A DNA stretch of 14,571 bases from Cephalothrix spiralis (GCA_032353305.1 JAUCNG010050003.1:1-14571); one strand, 5' to 3'; numbered from the stretch's first letter, positions 1 through 7,717 are shown. A program made the numbers and translations. The notes: generated by a model from the sequence alone, not told the origin.

Positions 1-115
1 ACTAAAGGTCACTAAAGCAAAATTGCGCAAATCAGTTCTTTAGTTATTAATGGAAAGTTATAATAAATTTGAAGTACGGTGCATTTCAGGTTTATTTTCA
101 ATCCAATAGATTTAA
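1..115 (-). repeat. Partial copy of a local dispersed repeat (segment A)
   Basis: The stretch around 21-60 (gcgcaaatc, then agttattaatg and a following aattt-rich run) matches 946-1000 in the same orientation, with substitutions and small gaps. In the copy at 835-1010, segment A lies next to segment B when read on the minus strand. Read the same way, this copy would continue into B to the left of the window, so it appears cut by the window edge. No protein or RNA function is visible. Confidence 0.5.
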
Positions 116-145
116 GATGATCTATACGCATAATTTGACCTTATT

Positions 146-345
146 CTTAAGAAAGGCATCACACAAATAGAAAATTAAACCTGAATATATAAAAGTAAAG
201 CTATTTAATCCATATAATAAATAGTTAATTTCTAATTTTTTATAGATTTTACTAAGAAAGGCATCGGACAAATTTATAGAAAAATTACGACTCGACAAGT
301 TTGAAAGGGTTAAACTTGAATGGAAATGGAAATTCTTAGTTTATT
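146..345 (+). repeat. Two diverged tandem copies of repeat segment B
   Basis: The string aagaaaggcatc followed by acaaat and then a taaac-tgaat block occurs near 150-190 and again near 255-325. The second copy carries tttgaaagggttaaacttga at 300-319. The same block recurs inverted at 891-917 and direct at 1631-1656. In one frame the copies read as a similar peptide (roughly ERVKPEWKK), so the family may derive from an old coding sequence. Each copy is short or broken and I do not recognise a protein family. Confidence 0.5.
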
Positions 346-834
346 ATTTGGAAACGTTTTTTAGAAATCTATACTACACGTATAGTATAAGTATAATTTT
401 ATTTAAGTGCTATTGCATTTTACAAAAATAATATTACAGCAAGGATAATTAGCACTAAATCACAAATAAATCCTAATTTTTAAAGCACATTTTAGTTCAA
501 TATTCTTATCACAATGGCTAGCAGTTCAGTCTTAAAATCCGTTATACATGTATTTATATCCGTAATTTTGCTATTCTAATAACAAACTTTCCAGTTTAAA
601 TTGGTATCTGTCCCAAGAAAAAACAAATTTTTTAAAGATCATCAAATGTAATAAAGTCTTGGTTTAAATTGTTCACAATGTTCCTAAAAAGTTCGTTCCG
701 TTCTATCTCATATCTATCAAAAAAAGAAGGAAGTGCATTTCGCAATCAACAGTGTATGCACTACTAAATTGTTCGCATATTCTTTGATGCAGCCTTAAAT
801 AGTTTCGATTCTTATATAGTAAACTAAGAAATTC
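346..834. other. AT-rich stretch with no recognisable feature
   Basis: I see no gene, RNA or clear repeat. The left part of a 70-codon minus-strand open frame (703-915) falls here, but its recognisable end is repeat segment B, so I do not call it a gene. Confidence 0.5.
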
Positions 835-1012
835 AATGAACAACGAAATTACCTTTTTATTGAGTTTATTATATAGCTTTCCTTTTTTCCATTCAGGTTT
901 AACCCTTTCAAACATCTAGAGTCGAATTATATAATTTTAGGAATTGCGCAAATCAAATCTGCAGTTATTAATGATAAATTTCAGTTAATTTGATGTTCAT
1001 TTTCGATTAAAT
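835..1012 (-). repeat. Inverted copy of the local repeat, segments A and B adjacent
   Basis: On the minus strand this reads segment A (about 1010-941), then segment B starting near 917 (gtttgaaagggttaaacctg), then aaaggaaagctatata. It is the most complete copy in the window. A 70-codon open frame (703-915, minus) starts with the B block. The sequence just before that ATG ends in ctctag, which could be a decayed splice acceptor, but nothing else supports a gene. The mariner-like element at 1014-1613 inserted at its A end. Confidence 0.5.
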
Positions 1013-1013
1013 A

Positions 1014-1613
1014 CACAGCTTGTCCCAATATTATGGAAAAAAAACTAATTTTAAAAATACTTACTTTTGGCTGAAAATTTACGACATTATCAAATAAAAA
1101 GTTATTTCTAAAATGTCATGTTCATTAATATATTCTTAATGGTTACTAAATAGGAGCTAATTAAAAAAAATAACTTGGTAGATATTTCCCCAGCCTACGA
1201 ATTAGTACGTTAAATGGTAGCGACACCGTGTAACTAAATCGTGAAGCACTGAATGTATGATTGTCTCAAACAACCGAAGGATGGGAGGGTTACATCATTA
1301 AATAGTGTTTATTTGTCTTCATATTTGTCCCCGATTTTCTAACGTACTCCCTCGAGATCGTAGTGTAGCTTCGATGAGTTGTTGGTGAATTGATCGGAAA
1401 GAATAATTCGTGTACAAAATCTAGGGTGGGGAGTAATTAAATCGACAATTTATTTTCAAATTATTTTTTATGATGTTTAATAAAGCGTTCGGGTTATTTG
1501 AATGTATTTGTTAGAGACTAAACATACTAAAGTGCTAATATGTATGAAAAAATATTATTTATCGAGAAAGAGCAGTTCATTTGGCTGTTTTCCATAATAT
1601 TAGGACACGCTGT
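1014..1613. mobile_element. Non-autonomous Tc1/mariner-type element (MITE), about 600 bp
   Basis: Terminal inverted repeats are visible: the left end starts cacagcttgtcccaatatta (from 1014). The right end (1588-1613), read on the minus strand, starts acagcgtgtcctaatattat. About 22 of 25 aligned positions match, and both continue into ggaaaa. A TA dinucleotide lies directly outside each end (1012-1013 and 1614-1615), as expected for the TA target duplication of Tc1/mariner elements. There is no transposase frame inside, so any past mobility depended on a transposase made elsewhere. Superfamily assignment rests on the TA flanks and the GTCC-containing terminus. Confidence 0.65.
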
Positions 1614-1615
1614 TA

Positions 1616-1690
1616 CCAAAATTACCACTAGAGTTGAAAGAGTGAAACCTGAATGGAAAAAAGTAAAGCTATATAAAAAAGACTCGAAAA
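1616..1690 (+). repeat. Direct copy of repeat segment B
   Basis: From 1626 the sequence aligns with the B block of the other copies (ttgaaagagtgaaacctgaa, then tggaaaaaagtaaagctata). It lies just outside the right end of the TA-flanked element and in the opposite orientation to the B block on the left side at 891-917. The insertion therefore sits in a composite repeat region rather than inside one simple copy. Confidence 0.5.
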
Positions 1691-1766
1691 ATACATTAAT
1701 TATTCTTTCTTCAGACTAACTATTGGAGAGGGCAATGGCATTGTCAAAATCAAGTCGATTCACACT

Positions 1767-1793
1767 ACTTTAGTACTTTTGTACTTTAGTACT
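1767..1793 (+). repeat. Two 11-bp direct repeats (actttagtact)
   Basis: actttagtact occurs at 1767-1777 and 1783-1793, separated by 5 nt. It is a short direct duplication at the left side of the foldback element that follows. Confidence 0.6.
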
Positions 1794-1820
1794 CGAATAG
1801 AAGTAATCATATTACACAGA

Positions 1821-2229
1821 TTTATGGAACTTTTGGCGTCAATCCTTCAGAGCCCAGTTTTCGGCCCCCGCGAAAATCTCAGAAGTGCTGGCCAAACCCC
1901 ATCAACCCTTATCTTTTTGGAAAGCTTACATAGGCAGCTACATGTAGCTATTTCTTCTCAAACATGGCGGGCAACGCAATTTCAAAATAATCCACAGATC
2001 GTTGCCTGAAAAAGTAGAAAAAGAATATGTTAGAATTCCAAACTTATTGTTTTGCATTCTTATAACAGCTGTAGACTGGTTGCCTGTTCCATTATGGCTT
2101 CTTTAGCAGACTACATTGAACCTAGAATTTCCACAACCTTTCCAAAATATAAGGGTTAGGCTTGCACTTCCAAAATTTTCGCGGGGGGGAACTGGGGTCT
2201 AAAGATTGTACGCCAACAGTTCCATAAAC
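1821..2229. mobile_element. Foldback MITE-like element with arms of about 100 bp
   Basis: The left arm (1821-1927) begins tttatggaacttttggcg and passes through cccccgcgaaaatct and aacccttatctttttggaaa. The right arm (2135-2229), read on the minus strand, gives tttatggaactgttggcg, ccccccgcgaaaatttt and aacccttatattttggaaa in the same order. By eye about 80% of positions match with a few small gaps. The spacer of about 200 bp has no coding signal. An open frame of 76 codons on the plus strand (1779-2009) runs through the left arm and is not a gene. A short (tg)n run lies just outside the right end at 2230-2240. No target duplication was recognised. Confidence 0.65.
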
Positions 2230-2240
2230 GTGTGTGTGTG

Positions 2241-3139
2241 CTAATCATAAACGAACCACGTGTTGGACTCTATATTCAAAAGGCTTTAACATGTGCCGAG
2301 TTGATCAGGGATCGCTTAGCGATGAAGCACCGAACGCAGGGCCAAGCTAATTAGAGCCTGTTTATGATGTTGTCATTTAGGACCGTCGAGGAAATTTTTA
2401 TTCCCCATCAAACATTTGGGGGAGGAAGAGTTAACCGATTACTCTTAAAATAAAGGCCAATTATCAGAGCTCTTAATTCATTCTCCTGATAAAGGAAGAG
2501 GGTTTCTAACTTTATTGAAGTTCATGAACCATTGGCAAAATGATGAAGTGCTCTGTATATCTATAAGACTCAGATTGTATCTGAATCTCAAGAGTATTTC
2601 TCTGAATTCTCAGTTTTAAATAAGTATGAGAAAGGATCAGAACTACTCTGGTAAAACTACGAAATATTGCATGGTTTTATCGATGAGTGACTGGTCACTG
2701 ACAATTCAAAGTATACAGTGTGTTCCAAAAAGGTAATCTTAATGCAGGCTGTATTCTATGAATATTTATTGATAAGGCCGGTATTGTATTAAAGCCCTGC
2801 ATCTTAGCTTTTTAATGATACCATCGTTAATCAATTCATGTAGCACTGGACTGCACTACACTGATTTGAAATTACCTGTTTGATTCCTAAAATTTTCAAA
2901 TTTGTGTGATTGACTTGCATGTTCTTGGATCTTAGTCTATCAAACTATCACGGAATGAGTAAAACCAACCGCCAACCATGAACAGAAATCAGCGACAATG
3001 AGTGAAAACCACAGACAAAGAGTTAAACCATCAAGAACCAGCTGAACACCACTCAAAACCATCAGAAATACCACCATTGCCCTCCCCCGGCCCCGTAATC
3101 CAGAATGTCCCCCGCCAAACATAAACAACCACAGTCAAA
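2241..3139. other. Unannotated stretch, weak A/C-rich pseudo-repeat at 2935-3130
   Basis: No gene or RNA is recognised. From about 2935 to 3130 the plus strand is unusually poor in T and carries many diverged ACCA/CAGA/AACC words, which leaves a 62-codon open frame on the minus strand (2940-3128). That frame is low in complexity and has no recognisable domain. A small palindrome, tcgcttagcga, lies near 2311. Confidence 0.5.
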
Positions 3140-3165
3140 GATTGGATCATGCCGATGATCCAATC
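3140..3165. repeat. Perfect 11-bp hairpin with a 4-nt loop
   Basis: gattggatcat (3140-3150), loop gccg, atgatccaatc (3155-3165). All 11 pairs are canonical. No U-run follows on the plus strand, and terminators of this kind are not expected in animal DNA. It may be the tip of an old inverted repeat or a protein-binding palindrome. Confidence 0.8.
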
Positions 3166-3218
3166 ATGATCTGAAAATAAAAGCTCTGTGTAGGATAATG
3201 CTTCAAATGCCGTTTTTG

Positions 3219-3672
3219 AAAATATGCACCCCTATATCTAAGAATCGCCCCGTTGGCTTTTATGACCGCGGTTACAATTTACAATTATGACTTAGCAATC
3301 AAAATTTGAAATTAATTTAGAATTCAGAATTTTGTATAATAACTAAATGATTAGAATATACCGATTCCTACATCAATGCGTATTGAAAAAAGGTAGACAA
3401 TAATTGTTCAAATGAGGTTTCCCTCCAATTAATTTAGATGCATATGGTTTCAAATCAAAGCTATCGCGTATAGCATCAATGAACGGAGAGAAAGAGATCC
3501 TAACGGAAAATGCACAGACACAATTAAGTCAATCAAAAAAACAAACACAAAGAGTGATTATTAAATAAACGTTAAATGAACGTTAAACATAAATTAACGA
3601 TCTATATTTCGACAATTTGTGACAAGTAATTATTCGGTAAGTTAATTATTTATGGATAGGGGTGCATATTTT
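3219..3672. mobile_element. Candidate MITE bounded by a perfect 17-bp inverted repeat
   Basis: aaaatatgcacccctat at 3219-3235 is the exact reverse complement of ataggggtgcatatttt at 3656-3672. The 420 bp between them are AT-rich and non-coding. A perfect 17-bp inverted repeat at this spacing is unlikely by chance. No target-site duplication or superfamily terminus is clear, so the element type is open. Inside are two direct copies of gaacgttaaa-like sequence near 3568-3590. Confidence 0.45.
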
Positions 3673-3676
3673 GATT

Positions 3677-3722
3677 TTCTATTTAGCGGGTTTCTGCTTA
3701 GTGGGATTTCTGCTTAGTGGGT
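3677..3722 (+). repeat. Short tandem repeat, 16-bp unit, about 2.5 copies
   Basis: The unit tttctgcttagtggga starts at 3691 and again at 3707, with a diverged partial unit (ttctatttagcggg) just before. It directly follows the right end of the inverted repeat that ends at 3672. Confidence 0.7.
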
Positions 3723-4238
3723 ATAAACCCTAAAACGATAGGCCCTACAATTGCAGTGTTTGATGGTACCAGACATTCAATTTGTGCCTCCAATAATCAA
3801 AAGACTTATTACTCATCTTTTGAGCAACCTGAGTTACAGCTTTAGTAAACATCTTCATTACCAACTTTAACATGAACAGAATTCAAGATATTTCCTTGAG
3901 TTTGTTAATAAAGGGGAAACACGCTGTTAATAGCACTGTTAAAATCGTTTGCTTACAAGTCTTGTTTAGATTTTGAGCCTACAATCGTGTGAGTCTTATC
4001 TATTTAACATACCTATAGACTCTTTAATGAACTGGTTTGCCCCGACGGCTAACTTTGATTACTATTCAAAATCCCTAAAATAAATCTCCTAATAACTTGA
4101 TATTTTACTTTTTTGTTTTTCGTAGGAATTATGCCTTTGCATTTTGTGGTAAATAGGCCGACATCAATTCACTGCAATTATTTATGATATAGAGTAATTA
4201 AAGGTATACTGTTTCTATAATAAAGCATTTTACTGCAT
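3723..4238. other. Featureless AT-rich stretch
   Basis: No gene or repeat is recognised. On the minus strand a run of about 44 codons is open around 3750-3885 with a protein-like composition, but it has no splice context or family resemblance and I do not call it. Confidence 0.4.
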
Positions 4239-4828
4239 GTCGGGGTCGCTTTTGTTGCAAAAATTCAAAATATTTCAATTGCATAACGCATAAACGTACA
4301 TCTTATAAGTCATACTTAGCTGTTTTACTTCTGATAATGGTCGTTTTAAAGTACTTGCTGCAATGCAATATTGGCAGCATTCCGATACTCTCCGTGATCT
4401 TGTTTCCCTATCGGATAGCATCATAGAGACCTGTAGGGGTTCCAGATTGCGGAAGGTATCAGATAATATTGGCGATGACAAGGCTTATATATAACTGCCA
4501 TAAACTATAACAACATGAAAAACAATGAGATATCGATAAGTCTGGGCTACATATCACTGTCGAGAAATCATCGTATTTCTTATTTCTATTTTCATTATGC
4601 GCTTTTTATGTTTTTTAACTTAACTCGGATCGTGTTTGATGAGTTCCCTCTTATGAGATTATATTATTGATATTTAGTCAGATTTTACCCGTGTCGACTG
4701 ACCACAAGCTGAGGAATGGAAAGGTGAAATGATGTATTTATTATATTATTACTATTTATCTCAATACAGTCTCCAATATTTGTAAGTAATGTCTTATTAG
4801 CAATCAACTCAGAGACGAATTCCTTACA
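4239..4828 (+). mobile_element. Possible LTR remnant, right end best supported
   Basis: The right end is inferred from the tRNA-like primer-binding site that begins at 4831: LTRs usually end in CA one to a few bases before it, and here ccttaca ends at 4828. The left end is a guess at tgtcggggtcgc (4239), which gives the usual TG...CA form. A TATA-like ttatatataa lies at 4485-4494. No second LTR, capsid or polymerase sequence is in the window, so this would be a truncated or eroded element. The left boundary is uncertain and could be wrong by hundreds of bases. Confidence 0.3.
4309..4491 (+). other. Protein-like open frame of 61 codons, possible exon or LTR noise
   Basis: Between in-frame stops the plus strand stays open for 61 codons and the peptide has a balanced, soluble-looking composition (for example DNGRFKVLAAMQYWQHSDTL near the start). 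A cttag at about 4315-4319 could be an acceptor and aag followed by gtatca at 4453-4461 a donor, which would give an exon of about 135 bp. Against it, the acceptor lacks a pyrimidine tract. The minus strand is also open here (4275-4481, 68 codons). The segment also falls inside the possible LTR. I do not recognise the peptide. Confidence 0.2.
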
Positions 4829-4830
4829 TT

Positions 4831-4850
4831 TGGTCCCGCGAGCCGGATTG
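4831..4850 (+). other. LTR-retrotransposon primer-binding site, tRNA-Tyr type
   Basis: tggtcccgcgagccggattg begins with TGG, the complement of the CCA end of a tRNA. Its reverse complement agrees at about 17-18 of 20 positions with the usual animal tRNA-Tyr 3' end (aaatccggctcgaaggacca). The differences are the two bases at 4837-4838 and the last base. The preceding ccttaca-tt gives the expected LTR end and 2-nt spacer. This is established PBS architecture for LTR retrotransposons; assignment to a superfamily is not possible from this alone. Confidence 0.55.
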
Positions 4851-5529
4851 AACATCGACTAGTATTATTAATAAACTAGACAGATACGTTCTTATTTTTG
4901 TGATATTAATCGATATATGTGAGCATAAGTATATTATTGGCATATTTCTAAATAAATTGCAGTTCATTGGTCGCATTCTTGAATGAAATTCTCAATCGCA
5001 ACGCATCAAGGAGCCTCGACAATTAGCATTGTATTTATAGCTCACATTTAGATCTACGTTACTTTTCGGACTTAGTAAAGAACTGTTCTTTCGGAAAGTT
5101 TAAATGTGCTATCTGGGACAGTGGTATCACGTAATTCACGTTGAAAAGTCTATTTTTCAATTTCAGTTCCCTCTAAAATTCATCGTTTTATTGTTTTAGT
5201 TAGCTGAATCACGTTACTTGGTAATTGGTTTGACCCTTTGCGTTGTATAAGAATAAAAGCTTTTAGTTTTTTTAAACGGCCATTACTTGATATCCCATCA
5301 TGGTGCATTCATTATGTACGCGCATTATCGCGTCGCAGTTTCATCAATCTTTGTCAAAGTCTCTTGAAGACCTAGCATGACCTGTCATTCTGACAGTATT
5401 TAAGTCAGATACATGCAGCGCACTGGAGCACGGAGGTGATTCAGAATCTTTAAATGATGGAATGACTCTTGGCGACAGTTTGGAGACAACTTTATAATGT
5501 TGCTAATAAGATATAGAATGATGCATACA
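4851..5529. other. No recognisable feature
   Basis: AT-rich sequence. If an LTR element once followed the primer-binding site, its internal region is not recognisable here. No gag-like or pol-like frame is visible. The left part of an 87-codon minus-strand open frame (5400-5663) lies here, but its other half is a dispersed repeat. Confidence 0.4.
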
Positions 5530-5642
5530 TCTAGAAATCTTATTATTAGCAAAATCAAAAGATTCAATTTATTTTCAATGGAGGTGGATTGTGGTCGAAA
5601 ACATTGATTAATCGTTGTAATATTAGTTTTTGTTGAGAATAA
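5530..5642 (+). repeat. Direct repeat, copy 1 of 2 (about 115 bp)
   Basis: From ctagaaatcttatt through caatttattttcaatggagg to gtttttgttgaga this matches 6422-6544 at over 90% of positions by eye. The main difference is an 8-nt segment (gaaagttt) present in copy 2 and absent here. The two copies are in direct orientation, about 780 bp apart, and enclose a GC-rich patch and a SINE. Confidence 0.8.
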
Positions 5643-5679
5643 TGCACAGTCAATGAAATGCACGGGGAGGGGGAATGTG

Positions 5680-5816
5680 AAAATAGCGCTGCGTAGCGCT
5701 ATCGCTAGGATCGCCTAGGGCGGCGCTAGGCATCGAAGGCGGGGACATTTTTTCAAGCGCTATCAGTCGCTATGGATCACTAGGGATCGCCCATAGTGGC
5801 GGGACTTTTAGATTAT
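5680..5816. repeat. GC-rich patch of degenerate palindromes (tagcgct family)
   Basis: The patch opens with a palindrome (tagcgctgcgtagcgcta, 5685-5702). It continues with diverged copies of cgctat, gctaggatcgcctagg and ggcgggga/ggcgggac, for example tcgctaggatcgcctagggc at 5701-5720 and tcgctatggatcactaggga at 5767-5786. It ends near ggcgggactttta. The base composition is sharply unlike the surrounding AT-rich DNA. A related palindrome, tgcgctttgtagcgcta, lies at 5949-5965. The two outer palindromes could be the ends of one element of about 285 bp. Confidence 0.55.
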
Positions 5817-6018
5817 TACAGATAAAAATCGCTTGCAAATGGAACAAATGAGCAAATTAAAAACACAGAAATTTTTTGAGAAAGAATAACTTTCAGCTTA
5901 ATTTTGCTTTTTATAAAAAATTTTTCAGATCTTATATAAAATAAAAATTGCGCTTTGTAGCGCTATATGTACCGGTACCACCTTTCATTGACTGGTGCGT
6001 AAGTGTACTGTGGATATT

Positions 6019-6226
6019 TCCTGGGTGGCTCGGTCAGGTTAAATACGTGGAGTTGGACACTGTCCCTCCATCGGGGTAAAAATCCCACTGCTAATCGGTA
6101 TATAGAAAATAGATTAGAGTGCGGGGTTAGGTCTACAGGCCCAGGGTAAATGCTCAGCAAGCGGACCATTAAGTGTCTATTTGAGCCAGTCATCTGACGC
6201 CCGATATAGAAGAAGAAGGATAAATA
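6019..6226 (+). mobile_element. tRNA-derived SINE
   Basis: A Pol III A-box-like tggctcggtcagg lies at 6026-6038, close to the TRGCNNAGYNGG consensus. A B-box-like ggggtaaaaatccc follows at 6073-6086. The spacing of about 48 nt between box starts fits a tRNA. The body runs to a tail of GAA repeats (gatatagaagaagaaggata, 6203-6222), a common form of SINE/LINE 3' end. The acceptor stem no longer pairs, as is usual in SINEs. A minus-strand open frame of 146 codons (5963-6403), the longest in the window, runs antisense through this element and is not a gene. The exact ends are approximate. Confidence 0.6.
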
Positions 6227-6421
6227 GAAACATGCTCTATTGTTCCGGAATTCGCTGTTATTTTTTCGATTTGCGCATGCGCATTTCTCGAAAACTAAAT
6301 AAGGAACGTAACTCGTTGAAAGCAGTTTTAAGGACCCTAGAAATGTATCTCTCATTTCCCAAAGTTTGGACGTGGGCCTTACTTTTTCGACCTTAAAGGG
6401 CACCGTGTTTAACTAGTTGAT
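6227..6421. other. Unassigned sequence between the SINE and direct repeat copy 2
   Basis: Contains gcgcatgcgca (6275-6285), a short palindrome, and ccttactttttcgaccttaa with following agggcaccgtgttt near 6378-6411, which looks like the edge of some repeat. No matching end was found in this window. Confidence 0.35.
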
Positions 6422-6544
6422 TCCTAGAAATCTTATTTATTAGCCAAATCAAAAGATGCAATTTATTTTCAATGGAGGTGGATTGAAAGTTTGTGGTCGA
6501 AAACATTGATTAATCTTTGTAATATTTGTTTTTGTTGAGATTAA
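6422..6544 (+). repeat. Direct repeat, copy 2 of 2 (about 120 bp)
   Basis: Matches 5530-5642 from ctagaaatcttattt to gtttttgttgagatt, with an extra gaaagttt at about 6485-6492 and a few substitutions. The pair could be the two short terminal repeats of a small retroelement, or the product of a local duplication into which a SINE later inserted. Confidence 0.8.
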
Positions 6545-7136
6545 CTATACATAGTTTGGTCTTCATCTGTTTTGGTTTGATTTGTGACTAAATATCCATG
6601 TTTTGGAAATGAAACCAGAGACTCCTTTGCGTATTGTTGGTATTGAAAAAATGTTTTTCTTATTTCAAGAGAGGAAATTCTTGTGGTAGGTTTTGATATG
6701 TGTTTTTTTGTCTTGGATTGGATTGGACTCAGGCATGTCGTTAAGAGTTAAAATATGACGATTGCGCTGTAAGCTTTTTCGGTCGGCTCTGTAGAGCCTC
6801 AGGATAATAGGCTTTAATAGGGTTCATCATGCTGCTAGAGGGTCTCTGGTTGGGGTCAAAGAAGCCAAGTCAGAAATAGCTATTTTGGATGGCATTAACG
6901 AAATTGATGGGGGGGGGGGACAATTGTTTGATTGGGCAACTCATTCATCAGGCCCCGATGACTACGTGCATGCCTAGGATTATCACTTTTGAATGGGGTG
7001 GGTGTGGTATCCCAAAAAGTGAAAAAATTCCTTGTGCCCTTTTTGGCGAAAAGTATACCCATATCGATATACTTGACTGAGGCGTGTTTCTAGCCCATGT
7101 CCCACTGCATGGCTTGGGATGACGTCATTGGTATCA
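6545..7136. other. No gene; homopolymer G run and a CRE-like palindrome
   Basis: A G run lies at about 6909-6919. A perfect tgacgtca lies at 7120-7127, the consensus half-site pair for CREB/ATF factors; an 8-bp site alone is weak evidence. Two short open frames on opposite strands (6889-7080 and 6983-7312) overlap each other and the minisatellite and are not supported as genes. Confidence 0.35.
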
Positions 7137-7263
7137 GGACAATTCGCCCCAAGACAATTCGCCCCGAGACAATTCTCCCCCGAGACAATTCGCCCCGAGA
7201 CAATTGGTCCCTGAGACAATTTGCCACGAGACAATTCGCCCCCAGAACACAAATTTGCCCCCA
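7137..7263 (+). repeat. Minisatellite, unit agacaattcgcccc(g), about 8 copies
   Basis: Units of 15 to 17 bp begin near 7137 and run to about 7263. The core is agacaattcgccccg, with variants ending in ggtccctg, tgccacg and gccccca and a last unit degraded to acaaatttgcccc. Divergence grows towards the right end. The open frames crossing it on both strands (7097-7324 plus, 6983-7312 minus) exist because the repeat lacks stops, and their peptides are simple repeats. Confidence 0.9.
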
Positions 7264-7503
7264 AATTTATCAAAATTACTCTGAATTTAAAATGAATAAT
7301 TTTCATTTTCAATTGCTTTTTTGAAATTTATTATTTACGCTTCAATTTACATATTTGCATTATTGTGAATGTGAGTCTGGGCCTGGCAAACTCTTTTAAC
7401 TACGATATGATTTTTGTCATATGTGTAGGACCTACCTTAATTGAAAACTACATAATGTTTGGTGTAATGGTATATTTATATAGTTTACGTTATGTTTTTT
7501 TTT
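7264..7503. other. AT-rich stretch with no recognisable feature
   Basis: No gene, RNA or repeat is recognised between the minisatellite and the MITE. Confidence 0.4.
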
Positions 7504-7717
7504 AAAGTCAGCACTTATTTCTATTGGGACAATTGACAGATTGGGGGAGGGGGTTTAGGGCTTGACGGATAGAAAATGTAACTTAAAGTGTCGATGCATT
7601 GTATGGCATGCGTATTTTAAAAATCAACACTTCATTTCGCAGGGCAATACGTTTGGAAGGGGGGGGGGGTAAATCCTCTCCGTAAATTGTCCTAATAGAA
7701 ATAAGTGTCGACACTTT
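7504..7717. mobile_element. Short MITE, about 214 bp, with 25-30-bp terminal inverted repeats
   Basis: The left end is aaagtcagcacttatttcta (7504-7523), continuing ttgggacaatt. The right end, read on the minus strand from 7717, is aaagtgtcgacacttatttc, continuing tattaggacaatt. From cacttatttctatt to gacaatt only one base differs. The interior is non-coding and holds a G-rich run (7543-7560) and a run of ten G (about 7657-7666) on the same strand. I did not find a clear target duplication, so the superfamily is unknown. Confidence 0.65.

Noticed and set aside
703-915. 70-codon minus-strand frame as a gene
   Set aside because: Its start coincides with a local repeat block present four times in the window, and the rest has no recognisable motif. 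Kept only as a repeat observation.
1779-2009. 76-codon plus-strand frame
   Set aside because: It lies in the left arm and spacer of the foldback element, and the start is not an ATG in a convincing context.
2281-2345. 5S rRNA fragment, suggested by a local rise in GC with small palindromes
   Set aside because: I could not align it to conserved 5S internal-control-region sequence.
3140-3165. Transcription terminator hairpin
   Set aside because: No U-run follows and the DNA looks animal, where such terminators are not used.
5469-5490. ttggcgacagtttgg as a primer-binding site
   Set aside because: Same reason: short resemblance only, with no LTR boundary beside it.
5963-6403. Longest open frame in the window, 146 codons on the minus strand
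   Set aside because: It runs antisense through the tRNA-derived SINE and its tail, and shows no family motif. It is open by chance in less AT-rich repeat sequence.
7097-7324. 75-codon plus-strand frame with a repetitive Arg/Pro/Thr peptide
   Set aside because: The peptide is a direct translation of the 15-bp minisatellite; the opposite-strand frame at 6983-7312 has the same cause.
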